Made by a program: the position numbers and the translations under genes
Assembly: GCA_030141605.1 (NCBI GenBank)
Contig: JAQGDQ010000021.1
Coordinates: forward strand, 806,001 to 870,000
Origin: Tubiluchus corallicola
Lineage: Eukaryota > Priapulida > Priapulimorpha > Priapulimorphida > Tubiluchidae
Length of the DNA: 64,000 bases
Direction: 5' to 3'
The notes under the pieces: generated by a model
What the model saw: the letters and a program-made list of their open reading frames with translations, nothing else
What the model was told of the DNA's origin: nothing
Databases searched by the model: none
Part shown: positions 24,701 through 32,606 of the stretch, piece by piece
Layout: each line of letters opens with the position of its first letter
Position numbering within the stretch: the first letter of the stretch is position 1

Positions 24701-26115
24701 TAAATCAGCTTTGAATGTTCATATTAAAAAGTAATTACGAATAGTCAAAATTGATTTATTAATTTTGAAAAAATCGCGCTGAATTTTTAATATTAATAAA
24801 TCGATTATGAATACTCATAAATAATTTATGAATATTAGAAATGCTTTATGAATATTAAAAAATGATTTATTAATATTGAAAAATAGGCATTAAATTCAAC
24901 TTTGGCTTTGAATATATTTTGGGGTGTCACGTCAAAGTAAATTTAAAGAGTCATAGAATTTTACTGCAGAAAAAAATTATAATAGTACGAAACAAAGTCA
25001 ATTTTGATATTCCTAGCCATTTTGGTTTTCCATATGTAATATATCATTTTAAATGTCACTGATGATTGTGACAACTACTATGCAGGTCAGACTACAAGAT
25101 AACTAGCTAATTCTGGAATCCTTTTAGATATTTTAGAAGCAAAAAAGAAGTGAGCCTGATAAAAACTGCCGAAATAAACACACAGACTTGCATTTTACTA
25201 ATAAAAAGTTATTTAAAGTTTAATTTCGAATATATAATTACAAAAGTAAAATAGTAAAATAAATGCGTTTCAAGCATACATGCTAGTTTGCTATGTAGAA
25301 AATTCGTTCTTTTATTAATTTTGTAAATGCAACAATCTGCATGAATATTGTAAATGTCGATCAATGTTACTGTATAAACTCTTGAAAAAAAAACGGTTTT
25401 CCTTTTAAAATGCAGTCAAATTAATTAACATAAAAATGGGTAACACACTGTATTCCTTCGGACAGTGCGAAAATACAGATGTTCATTAGTAAAGTTAAGA
25501 CAAATGGTTTTGGCATTTTAGTTATAAAAGCTAAACCTGCAAGCTCAACAGCAAAGATGGTGCACTCATGGCACTTTGATACTTGTCATTTTTAACAAAT
25601 AAGCTTCTGTATGTTATTCATTCTGCACTAGACATTTAAACGTCAACGCCATTCTCCATGCAGCTTTTTGCATTTCTGACAAAATATCAGAAATTTCATT
25701 TTCTAATTTTTTAGGGAGCAAATTAATTTTTGAAAAATAAAGAAGAGATACACACCACACAATCTGCTTCACCTACATAGCAGAAATCACCAGATGCGTT
25801 GGATTCTACCCATATGTGGTCCCCATTAATAGCTAACTCTGTCCAGTCAACAGTATCCCGGAATTCTCGGTCCTCAGTTTCGGACCCGGACGTCACGTTT
25901 GCGGCGGAGGAAGGATGTAAGTAGATGTTGTTGTTGTATGTGCTCTTCTGAATAGCTTTCCTGAAAGCCAAGTAAGTACAGCTGTATTGTCAGACAGTAT
26001 TTTAACAGATACTACTACCACAGGATACATCTCGAAAAATGTCTGAATGCAGAAAATCATCACCATCACCATCACTGTCACCGCCGCCGCCACCGCCGCC
26101 ACCACCGCCACCACC

Positions 26116-26149
<34 letters not shown>

Positions 26150-26154
26150 TCATC

Positions 26155-26185
<31 letters not shown>

Positions 26186-29100
26186 ACAACAACACTATCA
26201 TCATCACCATCACCATCATCGTTAGTAATGTTGCCAATGTCGTGATCATCTTCATTACTATCAAAATCTCGGGAACACGACAACGAGCTCTGCTTGTAAA
26301 CGTAAAAAATGTTGCCTAAATTCAAACCACTAAAACTTGAACATTCTTCATTTAAAGCACGAGAAAACACCCATAAACGTCATAAATAAAGCTTAAAAAT
26401 TCGCGAATATTTTAAATTATTAAGAATTTCCCTTTCCAGTTACATATAAGTCTTTTAAACAGGTAAACGTAATTCCAAGTAACGTAACTTTGTGTGGAGA
26501 GTTCTTTGAGATATACTTTAAAATTTTCTTCCTATTTACAGAGTGTTTTGCTCCATTAATGTAAATATTCTGAATGTTCCTATAACAACCTAACCCACGG
26601 CACATCAATAATAAATGCCCACTAAGCAGTACTAAAACTGCCATATAGGTTTCTGAAAGATAACACAAAGGTAGATTTAGGAAAGCTCAAGGGCCTCGCA
26701 AAGAAGAAAAACCAAAGTTTCATTTATGGCTGCATTATATTTACTAACATAATCTTGCTGCAGATTTTCAGTTTACTGTTGTTGGAATTACTTACATGGC
26801 TTGAATAGGCTATATAAGATGAGCCCAGCAGATTTCTAATGGATTTCAAATGGTTTCCGCATATTTCTGTTTTCGATGGATGGCCTTAAGAACCTCTAAC
26901 AGACTGTTTTGGACAAGGAGGTTTAGACACAGGCTAATGACGTTTCGGACACACAAGTTATTGCTATACGACACACAAGACACATTTTGGATTGCCTAGT
27001 GGAAATGTAGTTGGACTCATTGTAGTCTGGGCACTTGCCTGAGAAGCTAGAAGTCAGAGCCGGCAGATATGTCGACATAGACATTTGGTCACAGGATCTT
27101 CACAACAAAATTTTCGGACACATAATTTGGACGTTTGGACACAAGGTGATTTGGTCACATAAGCATATTGAGACACAGGTAATTTAAACACAAATTTCTT
27201 TGGAACTCGGTCACTAGGAATATTCGTCACACAGGATATTTGGACAGCAGGTGTTTTGGACACACAGGTTACTTTGCACAAATATTGGACACTTCTAAGA
27301 GTAAGCAACCTGTAGCTTATTTCTCGCTGTCAAGCGTTTGGGAATTCCCATTGGAAGTAGCCTCAATGATTTTTATTTGTAAGCTAAAACAATATGGGCT
27401 AACTACGCTGAATAGGTATTTCTCTGGAGGTTTCATAACAAGTTTGCCAACATGGCTGACTATGCTTAGTAATTTGAACAAAAAAGTACTGACGCTTGTT
27501 CGCTAAAGTTATTTACTCTATAGGAATTTAAAAACAGCATAACCTGTAAAAACGTACAAGAGCAACGACAAGTGCTGCATGGCTTTTATCCTTTCACACA
27601 CACTGGTATTTAGCAGTGACAGCATTCGTTCCAGAGATATCAAAATGAGTAGTTTATTACGTTATGATCATCTAGTGATTGCGGGTTGATCAACTTCCAA
27701 AAGAGTATCTAAGTCAAGTTTGTATACGGCGACGGAACTACGGTGAGAATACCCAAAATACCTGCGGCGATTAGGGTTAGTTCAGCAAGATTCTTCATGA
27801 GATGCCAAACTGTACGAACTAAACAATTTCTATAATGCTGATTTCAATAATTTCTAAAGAAAAATCTTCCAGGGAAACTTCTGTTCCTTCATTGCTTCAC
27901 CTTAATTAATTACCTTGGTCTGTATAATTCATTATTATCACTTTTAGAGTGCTGTTTCTCAGTTTAATTAGGGTAAAAAAGTTACAGCAAGAAATCGCGC
28001 CGTCTCTGTCGCAATCGCTGTACCCCGTACCAGTCACAGCTATCGCATTGCCACAATAGCCGCAGCTACCGTTGCCACAGACGCATACTATGAAGATACC
28101 CTAACGTTTATATGTAACTTTTGACCTGACGTTCGCAGTCAGTATCGAGTAGTTAGATTCGAGGTAGCTAGAAAAAGCATCTTATTCAAAACAGATAATA
28201 TATATCATTCGTTTCATTCACGTTTTCTAGACATCAGAAGCCCGTTGAATTTTGCAAAAAAGCGTTTAAATTCAGCCGTTTCCATGTCTTTGATTTTATC
28301 CAGATAGGTTGTGTTCGAATATTCTAGTTCAAATATCCTACGTGTCCAAAAGTGTCTAAATAACTTAGGTGTCCAGATAATCTACGTGTACGAACTACCT
28401 TATGTATAAATAATCTACGTGTCCAAAATACCTAGTGTTCAAATGTCCTATGAGTCCAACTAACCTATGTGTCCAAATTACCTTGTGTGTGAATGACTTA
28501 TATGTTCTAAACTGCATGTGTCCAAATAACCAATGTCTCAAAAACGTTCTGCCTACAAACAACGAGCTCTAAGAGTTTAATGAAACCGCCCTTCTAAATT
28601 TTATGAAAACCTCGATTAGTGTGTGCATTACGAGTCAACTGGTCATAAAGTTTACAGCCCAAGCCACGGGGCAACAAAACCATTTTACTAGAATTAGCAA
28701 CATTAGTCCAGAAAAATGACATCACAGTACATTAAACATGCACAACGAAGCAGCCAGGCGTTTAATATCATTAATCCATTATATGGATTAATTTGCGTTG
28801 TGCAGCATAAACGTGATGACACTTTGAATGTTGGCAAGATAGTCGTTGGACCAGAATCAAAATGACAGGAATAATAATCACGTTTAATATATACGTTTTA
28901 ACATTATATGTGAAGATTATAGGTTTGGATATGGAAAAAGTCTGTCGCAGCGTTTCCTTCTTGTATCAACTCTTCTTACATTTTTCTATGTGTAATATGG
29001 CTTCAAAAATTAATTTAAAACACGAGTGTTTGTCTACCAATGTCTGAAGCCTTGAGCATTAATATTAACATTATGAAATGTAAAATCAATGCAGTAATCT

Positions 29101-32100
29101 AATCATCATCATCATCATTATTATTGTTATTACAGCGCTGAAGTAAATCAGGACGCAGAAAATGCAATAAAATAGTAATAGACGGGGTTTAAAAATAGAA
29201 TGATAGACAGATTCTGGGATTTCCATATCCTCTTAGTGGTCTTGCAAAAGTTTTTTCCGTTCTACACCACTGTGCTAGAAATTTGGTAATTTGTAGCGTA
29301 ACTATATCATTCGCAAAACACTAGCTTATAGGGTAATAATTTAATAATATATCTTCAATTATAATTATTTCAAATTAAGGTGTCTTAAAAAGACAATAAC
29401 CGGTATACAAAACACTCTTTCAAAAATTTACATTACAACAACATTAGCCAGGCCACTAATATATTAAAGCAAGTGCGTCGCAGTATTTTACTGCTTTGTT
29501 TGTCTGGAGATAATAATATGATAATTTATGACTTGCAATTTTACATGTTTGCAAAATCACAAGTTGTTATCATTTATATAAATCACTAAGTGGCTGTGGC
29601 TGGGAAGGAAAATCAAAGACATTAGTTTGCAAAGACAAAAATCTGACTTAGAAGGACGTAGAGACGTACGGCTTCAAATGAATACTCTCAGATACAAATA
29701 ATTAGACAAAACTGCATTTAAACAAGTACATACATTTGGTTATTATGTATACAGTAATTAAATTAGCAAGTCTTTTACTATGAAGGGACTTATAAACGCT
29801 AAACTTGATTAATATGTAAACATATTTGTATGCAGAAAAATCATCTGAAAAAGTAAAACTACCCATCACTGGTGAGAAATTTTCCCAATTGCTTATATTT
29901 CTATTTTTCTACGTTAAAATGTCGTAAACAATATACATCTTTCGGTGGTGCAATGCCACACATTAATGCACAATTACTGTAATGAGAATGAGTTTATTTT
30001 CCAGACTTATGGCCTGACTTCCTAAAATGGAATGAGATTATTCCGAAGAAACCTGTATAGCCTTATAAATTAAACAAACAGGAAATATTTCTTTGGCTCC
30101 TACAGAAAAACCCAAGCTTTTACGCTTCATCGCGACACCACCGTGATAAGGCGTCGCTGTTATCGTGAGCCCACTCGAAAAATTGGGGGAATTCTGATTT
30201 TCTTAACCATTTGAAAAACGACAGAAATTTTCCTTGCAACGATAGGTCTTTGCTGCAGCTTGGCACTGCAAGCGTGCAAAATTGCCACTCGTCAAATGTC
30301 ACCCTATGTTTGGACAAACTGTTTCATTGATGACACCCTATAGTATACATTACCAATCATCCATGCGAGAGAAACACACAAGATATACAAGTTCTCGTTT
30401 ACACTTGTAATGAATAATTCACGTTTCAGCGCAATTTGCGACCAAACTTCGTGAATAATTAAGACGTCGTTATAAGAACTCTCTGATTTAGGTAATGAAG
30501 GTAGCACGACAGCGCTAATAGAGAAACCAGATTGAATTTGCTTAGACACAGAGGGTAATATGGTTTCCGGGGTTAAACCATGCCGTCGTGTAACATTTTA
30601 CGCTGGTTCATACATGGCGAAATGGATTCCAGGATTTCTTTAATAATAATTTGATCAGCAATATTGAAGTGACTTAAAAGTTAAATGAAAGTTTCGTCAG
30701 ATCATACGCATGCTGATGGTCCAGCATTTAAATACTAACCTCAAAAGTCCATTCCAAATCTGTGTCAAGGCTTACCAAATTTATTCATCATAATTATTTA
30801 CCTATGGCCTAAGATCCAACTATTAAATAGCACTGCAAAATAGCAGACACGAAAAAAATTTAAAAGGGAGGATAAAGTCGTAAAAGCAAAAATGTATGTG
30901 CAATAGGTGTTGAACGTATACGCTGTACATATGATGATATGCAAGTCGTATGTTACAGCTCTTCCAGTTCTAGTTAGAATAATTTCTTGTAATTGTATTT
31001 TTTTATTCAGCAATTTTGGAGTGATTATTTATAAATGTGACAGCTTAAAGAAATAAGTTTACCGTCTATAATTATTAGCTAAACTGTTTACATTAATTAT
31101 TAGCAATAAATGACATTAATTATTTTGATGATTGAAACATAACCATCAAGGAACATTTAATTTCAATGAAATAATGATATTATGTTACCACAACCACTGT
31201 TTTCATAATTATCATCACAGCTGCTATAATTAATGAACTGCTCTTTCCATTAAAATTTAATATCTCACCTGCATGAAAGCATTTCACAAAATAATGGGAC
31301 AATTTTAATTTGGGCAAGCACCTGCAAAATGTCAATGTGCAGATCAATAGAAGGCTAGGCTGAATAGTCAGGCGTGCATTATTAAAATTTTAATGAATAC
31401 TTACTGACAAGTTTGTGAGGAAGTCGTTGCTTTGTAATGTGTTTCTTCTTCTGTCGGTAAACTAACATCCACAGAAGAACTCCTTTGAGACTTTGGAATG
31501 TCTAGCAGCAATGTCTGGCACGTATTATCCTCACCGGACACTGTTATTTTTATTAGACCAGTGTCTAGTGAAGTGGATCTGTTCTTAATTACAGGCACAG
31601 TAAGTAGATTTCCCGGTATATTCTCTGAGCAGCTTCTAGGAGAGCTCGGTTCCGAACTCAGATTGCTGCTGAAAGAATAAGGATCAATTGCCAGAAATCG
31701 ATTTGGTGTATCTTTTCCGTTTGTGGTAGCTGTTTCTAAAGCGGGCGATTCCTCGCTTGTGCTTAGCTTAAGTTTAGTGCATTGTTCTCGCATTGGACTG
31801 CGTTTTCTACTTCTATAACGGGTCTTTACAACAAAGTCCTCATCACAGCTTGTACTTGTGCTTTTCTGGTACAAATAAGATTTGGATATATGCTTGAAGT
31901 TTGCTTGCCCATTTGTTTGGTTGTTCAGACGAAGCAGAGTATTGTTATCAAAGCGAAACACAAGATTCTCGTCATTGTCGGGTTCATTGTCTTCTTCATT
32001 GTCACCATCAGCTTCATATTCATCACTTCCATAAACATTGTCATCATCGTCATCATCACAGCTGCTATTACTACCCTCATATACACTGTCATCTGAAGAC

Positions 32101-32606
32101 GACACACAGATGCTGATGTCAGCATCAAGAACTGGTGAATCTGGGGACGTGTGGATACTGTGGGAAGATTCCCATTTTGACAAGAGTTCGCAATGATGGC
32201 AGCACGGTTCTGTTGGGGAAGATTTCCGCCTGCGGAAAAACCAAGGCGACCGTGGTGAACCTGACTCACCGTCATATGCTGTCGTACTGTCAAATGACCG
32301 GGACCTCTGAGTTGGCTTTGGAACCTGTAGGTATATGTCTCGGTCAAGATCTCCAGCAGAAACATTTCTGGACATTTTGCATTCGTCAAATGATCGACTT
32401 CGGTGAGAAGTATGACATGGACCTCTAGGCACAGTCAATTGAGAATTGCATTCAGTGGGTGGTTCCTCCTGTTCCACAGACGTTCCTCGCTGGAGCTGAA
32501 TCTTGGGAACATTGTGTATTTGAGGTTTTTTAGATGCTGATGACTGTGGCAAGGAGCCCCTTGTCTTTGATCTTCTAAAGATGCGATCCACTTTTTTAAG
32601 AGACAT
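6654..32606 (-). CDS. DGKZ/DGKI-like: Diacylglycerol kinase, zeta/iota (type IV) class, 21 coding exons
   Basis: This enzyme phosphorylates diacylglycerol to phosphatidic acid, ending DAG signals at membranes and in the nucleus. The model has 21 exons, all with GT-AG borders and agreeing phases; they sum to 4047 nt, 1348 residues plus stop. Order: Ser-rich and acidic N-terminal region (1-400); C1 domain 1 (about 440-510) and C1 domain 2 (about 520-585); basic MARCKS-like stretch ([15 protein letters not shown], about 610-630); catalytic domain ([19 protein letters not shown] at 703-710; PLGTGNDL); accessory domain (about 746-985); ankyrin repeats (about 1215-1330); C-terminal DQETAV, a class I PDZ ligand identical to mammalian zeta and iota. 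Ankyrins plus ETAV define type IV. The first C1 domain has the short spacing ([15 protein letters not shown]) I recall from fly RdgA. In vertebrates this ancestor gave both zeta and iota, so neither symbol is exact. Confidence 0.93.
6915..7204 (-). other. In-frame open extension of exon 20 through intron 20
   Basis: Reading on past the exon 20 donor, the same frame stays open for about 96 codons to a TAG at 6915-6917. The peptide contains a hydrophobic segment ([20 protein letters not shown]) followed by a Gly/Pro/His-rich tail ([23 protein letters not shown]) ending STPAT. Base composition is less AT-rich than other introns here. It could be a retained-intron alternative C-terminus lacking ETAV, a small nested gene starting at the ATG of MNYF, or chance. 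I do not recognise the peptide. Confidence 0.35.
7205..7368 (-). CDS. DGKZ/DGKI-like: DGK exon 20: last ankyrin repeats
   Basis: The exon is 164 nt. It encodes [20 protein letters not shown], then [18 protein letters not shown] and [10 protein letters not shown] (human [38 protein letters not shown]). The donor gtatga is weaker than most in this gene, and the frame stays open into the intron. Confidence 0.95.
7670..8242. mobile_element. hAT-type MITE in DGK intron 19
   Basis: The element starts with CAGTGTTGGG, a terminus widespread among hAT elements, and is made of reiterated ActAct/aagtagt motifs typical of that group. It is flanked by a perfect 8-bp direct repeat AACAAAAG (7662-7669 and 8243-8250), the hAT target duplication size. 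The right terminus is decayed (ctacataacatta in place of the expected ctacccaacactg). It has no transposase and is non-autonomous. Confidence 0.8.
8541..8635. repeat. Short tandem duplication, about 45-bp period
   Basis: Two degenerate copies each contain agtatgcagtt-like and ctaatgtatat-like blocks (ggtatgcagtttcc..tgatgtatat and agtatgcagttccc..taatgtatat). They lie in DGK intron 19. Confidence 0.6.
8776..8971 (-). CDS. DGKZ/DGKI-like: DGK exon 19: first ankyrin repeats
   Basis: The exon is 196 nt. It encodes [20 protein letters not shown], then [19 protein letters not shown] and [11 protein letters not shown], ankyrin repeats with the canonical TALHHAA core. It ends in phase 2 at gtaagc. 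Confidence 0.95.
9480..9857 (-). CDS. DGKZ/DGKI-like: DGK exon 18: conserved block and variable linker to ankyrins
   Basis: The exon is 378 nt. It opens with [20 protein letters not shown], then [10 protein letters not shown] (human ASRFYRIDRAQEHLNYVT, DEIYILDP). The rest is an unconserved linker rich in Pro, Ser and Glu with basic patches ([11 protein letters not shown]) and ends [11 protein letters not shown]. It closes in phase 1 at gtaagt. Confidence 0.94.
10310..10800. repeat. Long imperfect hairpin (foldback MITE-like) in DGK intron 17
   Basis: The left arm (about 10310-10576) and right arm (about 10618-10800) are inverted copies. Matching blocks include ttttttgtctatggccag with its complement next to the centre, ccataacaccag with ctggtgttatgg, and tctgctattacaaat with atttgtaatagcaga. 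The left arm has about 85 extra bases. The spacer is about 40 bp. No coding capacity or clear target duplication was found. Confidence 0.8.
10932..11069 (-). CDS. DGKZ/DGKI-like: DGK exon 17: linker before the ankyrin region
   Basis: The exon is 138 nt. It encodes [30 protein letters not shown] and [12 protein letters not shown] (human [35 protein letters not shown]). It ends in phase 1 at gtaagt. Confidence 0.95.
11070..12200. other. Part of DGK intron 16 without recognised elements
   Basis: AT-rich intron sequence in which I see nothing beyond simple A/T runs. The rest of intron 16 (12201-12735) is a MITE. Confidence 0.6.
12201..12735. mobile_element. hAT-type MITE in DGK intron 16
   Basis: The termini CAAGGTTGCTGTTTAA (12201) and TTAAACGGCAACCCTG (ending 12735) are inverted repeats, 14 of 16 bases matching. 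They are flanked by a perfect 8-bp target duplication TTGTATTT (12193-12200 and 12736-12743). Size is 535 bp with no open frame, so it is non-autonomous. Confidence 0.85.
12905..13005 (-). CDS. DGKZ/DGKI-like: DGK exon 16: RA-like/linker region
   Basis: The exon is 101 nt. It encodes [20 protein letters not shown], then [13 protein letters not shown] (DGK iota SVPDRLRIRVNKISLQDYEGFHYDKEKL). It ends in phase 1 at gtaagt. Confidence 0.95.
13377..13405 (-). CDS. DGKZ/DGKI-like: DGK exon 15: 29-nt microexon
   Basis: The exon is 29 nt between cttatttttag and gtaagtat. It encodes RRGSYPIIN plus two bases, corresponding to KRRTSMPLLND in DGK iota. Joined to exon 16 it makes [12 protein letters not shown]. 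Skipping it alone would break the frame. Confidence 0.82.
13406..14147. other. DGK intron 14
   Basis: The intron is 742 bp between the two microexons. I see no element or additional exon in it. Confidence 0.6.
14148..14174 (-). CDS. DGKZ/DGKI-like: DGK exon 14: 27-nt microexon
   Basis: The exon is 27 nt between tatgtgcacag and gtaagtgg, encoding LSKGSPQTK in phase 0. It falls where zeta and iota have a variable basic linker (KAKRRS / KSKRRT). Because it is a multiple of three it could be skipped without changing frame. Support is from splice sites, phase and position, not from a strong residue match. Confidence 0.65.
14695..14889 (-). CDS. DGKZ/DGKI-like: DGK exon 13: end of accessory domain
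   Basis: The exon is 195 nt, 65 codons. It encodes [36 protein letters not shown] and [12 protein letters not shown], then a divergent tail ending SNV. The match to DGK iota ([23 protein letters not shown]) is especially close. Confidence 0.94.
15182..15583. mobile_element. hAT-type MITE in DGK intron 12
   Basis: The ends TAGGGGTGAGCAT and ATGCACACCCCAA are imperfect inverted repeats of the common AGGGGTGNGC type, with internal runs of aatcgaat. Flanks GTTAACAA (15174-15181) and GTTATCAA (15584-15591) match at 7 of 8 positions, fitting an aged 8-bp target duplication. Size is about 402 bp, with no coding capacity. Confidence 0.72.
15706..15817 (-). CDS. DGKZ/DGKI-like: DGK exon 12: accessory domain
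   Basis: The exon is 112 nt. It encodes [18 protein letters not shown], then [19 protein letters not shown] (human [25 protein letters not shown]..). The donor gtacaa is weak, but phase and the next exon ([11 protein letters not shown]) fix the border. Confidence 0.93.
16404..16540 (-). CDS. DGKZ/DGKI-like: DGK exon 11: accessory domain
   Basis: The exon is 137 nt, ending in phase 2 at gtgagt. It encodes [35 protein letters not shown] and CLLFLNIPR, colinear with human ..[26 protein letters not shown] without gaps. Confidence 0.95.
17118..17326. repeat. 23-bp minisatellite that starts at the exon 10 donor
   Basis: About nine tandem units, eight near 23 bp and one 27 bp, run from the exon 10/intron 10 border into the intron. 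On the minus strand each unit begins with a donor-like heptamer followed by a ttgccagttta-like core. In order from the exon the heptamers are gtaagta (the real donor), gtgagta, gtaagta, ttaagta, gtaacca, gtaagta, gaaagaa, gtaagtg, ataagtg. Units are 70-90% alike by eye. Confidence 0.88.
17327..17608 (-). CDS. DGKZ/DGKI-like: DGK exon 10: start of accessory domain
   Basis: The exon is 282 nt, 94 codons, phase 0. It encodes [46 protein letters not shown] and [20 protein letters not shown], all conserved in type IV kinases. Its donor gtaagt is the first unit of a 23-bp tandem array that fills the start of intron 10. Confidence 0.96.
17900..18074 (-). CDS. DGKZ/DGKI-like: DGK exon 9: catalytic GGDGT motif
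   Basis: The exon is 175 nt. It encodes [20 protein letters not shown], then [13 protein letters not shown] and [24 protein letters not shown] (703-707) is the ATP-binding signature; its glycines and PLGTGNDL are intact, so the enzyme should be active. The donor is gtatgt after AGT, which restores the family spacing WG(S)GYTDEP across the junction. Confidence 0.96.
19055..19170 (-). CDS. DGKZ/DGKI-like: DGK exon 8: catalytic domain, nucleotide-binding start
   Basis: This 116-nt exon, too broken for the open-frame list, encodes [20 protein letters not shown] and then [27 protein letters not shown] is the conserved start of the DAG kinase catalytic domain. It ends in phase 2 at gtaaga. Confidence 0.96.
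20625..20765 (-). CDS. DGKZ/DGKI-like: DGK exon 7: basic MARCKS-like stretch and start of kinase domain
   Basis: The exon is 141 nt, 47 codons. It encodes GSFRSSSS, then [16 protein letters not shown], the basic segment that in mammalian zeta overlaps the nuclear-localisation and PKC-phosphorylation region, then [19 protein letters not shown], entering the catalytic domain. Serines lie among the basic residues, so phospho-control of nuclear entry is plausible by analogy. Confidence 0.95.
21807..21995 (-). CDS. DGKZ/DGKI-like: DGK exon 6: second C1 domain
   Basis: The exon is 189 nt, 63 codons, phase 0. It encodes [33 protein letters not shown] and a stretch ending [14 protein letters not shown] (human [29 protein letters not shown]). 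Compared with human, an extra residue lies between FHS and KEI, and the first residue after GK is Ser instead of Gly. Confidence 0.96.
22659..22733 (-). CDS. DGKZ/DGKI-like: DGK exon 5: start of second C1 domain
   Basis: The exon is 75 nt, 25 codons, phase 0. It encodes HQQPQV then [19 protein letters not shown], the hallmark HHWVHRR of the extended cysteine-rich region of type IV kinases. Confidence 0.96.
23000..23056 (-). CDS. DGKZ/DGKI-like: DGK exon 4: end of C1 domain 1
   Basis: This 57-nt exon (19 codons) lies between tgatttcag and gtaaga and encodes [19 protein letters not shown] (human INFRCKPSFRESGSRNVRE). It is too short for an ordinary ORF scan and was found by matching the family. 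Confidence 0.95.
23999..24073 (-). CDS. DGKZ/DGKI-like: DGK exon 3: first C1 domain, C-terminal part
   Basis: The exon is 75 nt, 25 codons, phase 0 at both ends. It encodes [19 protein letters not shown] and VTQLDK, the Cys/His core of C1 domain 1 (human [21 protein letters not shown]). The acceptor has a long pyrimidine tract; the donor is gtatat. Confidence 0.95.
25756..25960 (-). CDS. DGKZ/DGKI-like: DGK exon 2: first C1 domain, N-terminal part
   Basis: The exon is 205 nt. It begins after ggctttcag with KAIQKS (human zeta KAITKS) and runs through [19 protein letters not shown] then [12 protein letters not shown], against [29 protein letters not shown] in human. The donor is the weaker gtgtgt after GTG; a phase-0 exit is required by exon 3. 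It lies directly behind the CAC/CAT microsatellite. Confidence 0.92.
26057..26220. repeat. CAC/CAT/CCG trinucleotide microsatellite in DGK intron 1
   Basis: About 160 bp of imperfect trinucleotides, (CAC)n, (CAT)n and CCG interruptions, lie about 100 bp upstream of the exon 2 acceptor. Its six frames give low-complexity Pro, Ser, Thr, Asp, Gly or Met/Val runs that are not genes. On the transcribed strand it is a GTG/ATG/GGC-rich run. Confidence 0.95.
26340..26545 (+). repeat. Dispersed repeat family A, partial copy (intron 1)
   Basis: It shares blocks with other copies in the window: cataaataaagcttaaaaatt (also near 50604), attttaaattattaagaatt (also 45547, 50950, 61300) and aactttgtgtgga (also 45610, 61384). 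No coding sense is seen. It probably represents the end of a decayed mobile element. Confidence 0.7.
26905..28545. mobile_element. Foldback-like element with terminal arrays of short repeats (DGK intron 1)
   Basis: The left array (about 26905-27297) is built of degenerate 15-20 bp units around ttggacacacaggt. The right array (about 28300-28545) holds the same unit in the opposite orientation, cctacgtgtccaaa. The two arrays thus form long, irregular inverted repeats around about 1 kb of unrelated sequence, the layout of foldback transposons. No transposase frame or target duplication was recognised. Confidence 0.6.
28546..31404. other. Rest of DGK intron 1
   Basis: AT-rich intron with an (ATC)n/(ATT)n run at about 29101-29130. 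Several open frames of 60-85 codons are unconvincing. I see no exon whose phase would fit between exons 1 and 2; exon 1 joins exon 2 in frame directly. Confidence 0.55.
31405..32606 (-). CDS. DGKZ/DGKI-like: DGK exon 1: start codon and N-terminal regulatory region
   Basis: This is the largest exon, 1202 nt (residues 1-401). The start ATG is at 32604-32606; an in-frame TAA at 32640-32642 precedes it, so it is the first in-frame ATG if the upstream sequence is unspliced. The protein is basic at the start ([18 protein letters not shown]), then has repeated RSRSFD/RSTSLD/RSSSVD motifs that look like basophilic-kinase or 14-3-3 sites (about 69-74, 101-106 and near the end), and an acidic run of Asp/Glu/Asn (about 184-214). 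It ends in phase 2 (CA|G) at donor gtaagt, giving Gln across the junction with exon 2. No domain is recognised; the region is probably disordered. The call as part of DGK rests on the exact phase fit and on RSRSFD-type motifs. Confidence 0.85.

Larger units (their letters stand above)
18075..25755. other. DGK introns 2-8 (between the listed exons)
   Basis: Apart from exons 3-8, these introns hold little I can name. Intron 2 (24074-25755) contains degenerate repeats of a tttatgaatatta type at about 24720-24890, and two copies of a gagttactgtcagc motif near 24205 and 24260. No further exon is required by phase: every junction from exon 2 to exon 9 is in frame. Confidence 0.55.

Noticed and set aside
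24074-25755. A missing small exon between DGK exons 2 and 3 to match the longer vertebrate C1 spacing
   Set aside because: Exons 2 and 3 join in phase 0, and the shorter spacing resembles that recalled for RdgA, so no extra exon is needed.
26002-26370. Open frames of 68-123 codons on both strands with Pro/Ser, Asp/Gly, Met/Val or Thr/Ile runs
   Set aside because: They are translations of the CAC/CAT/CCG microsatellite in DGK intron 1.
31498-32428. Several open frames opposite or overlapping DGK exon 1
   Set aside because: They are shadows of the long coding exon on the minus strand; one is a shifted frame of its acidic repeat.
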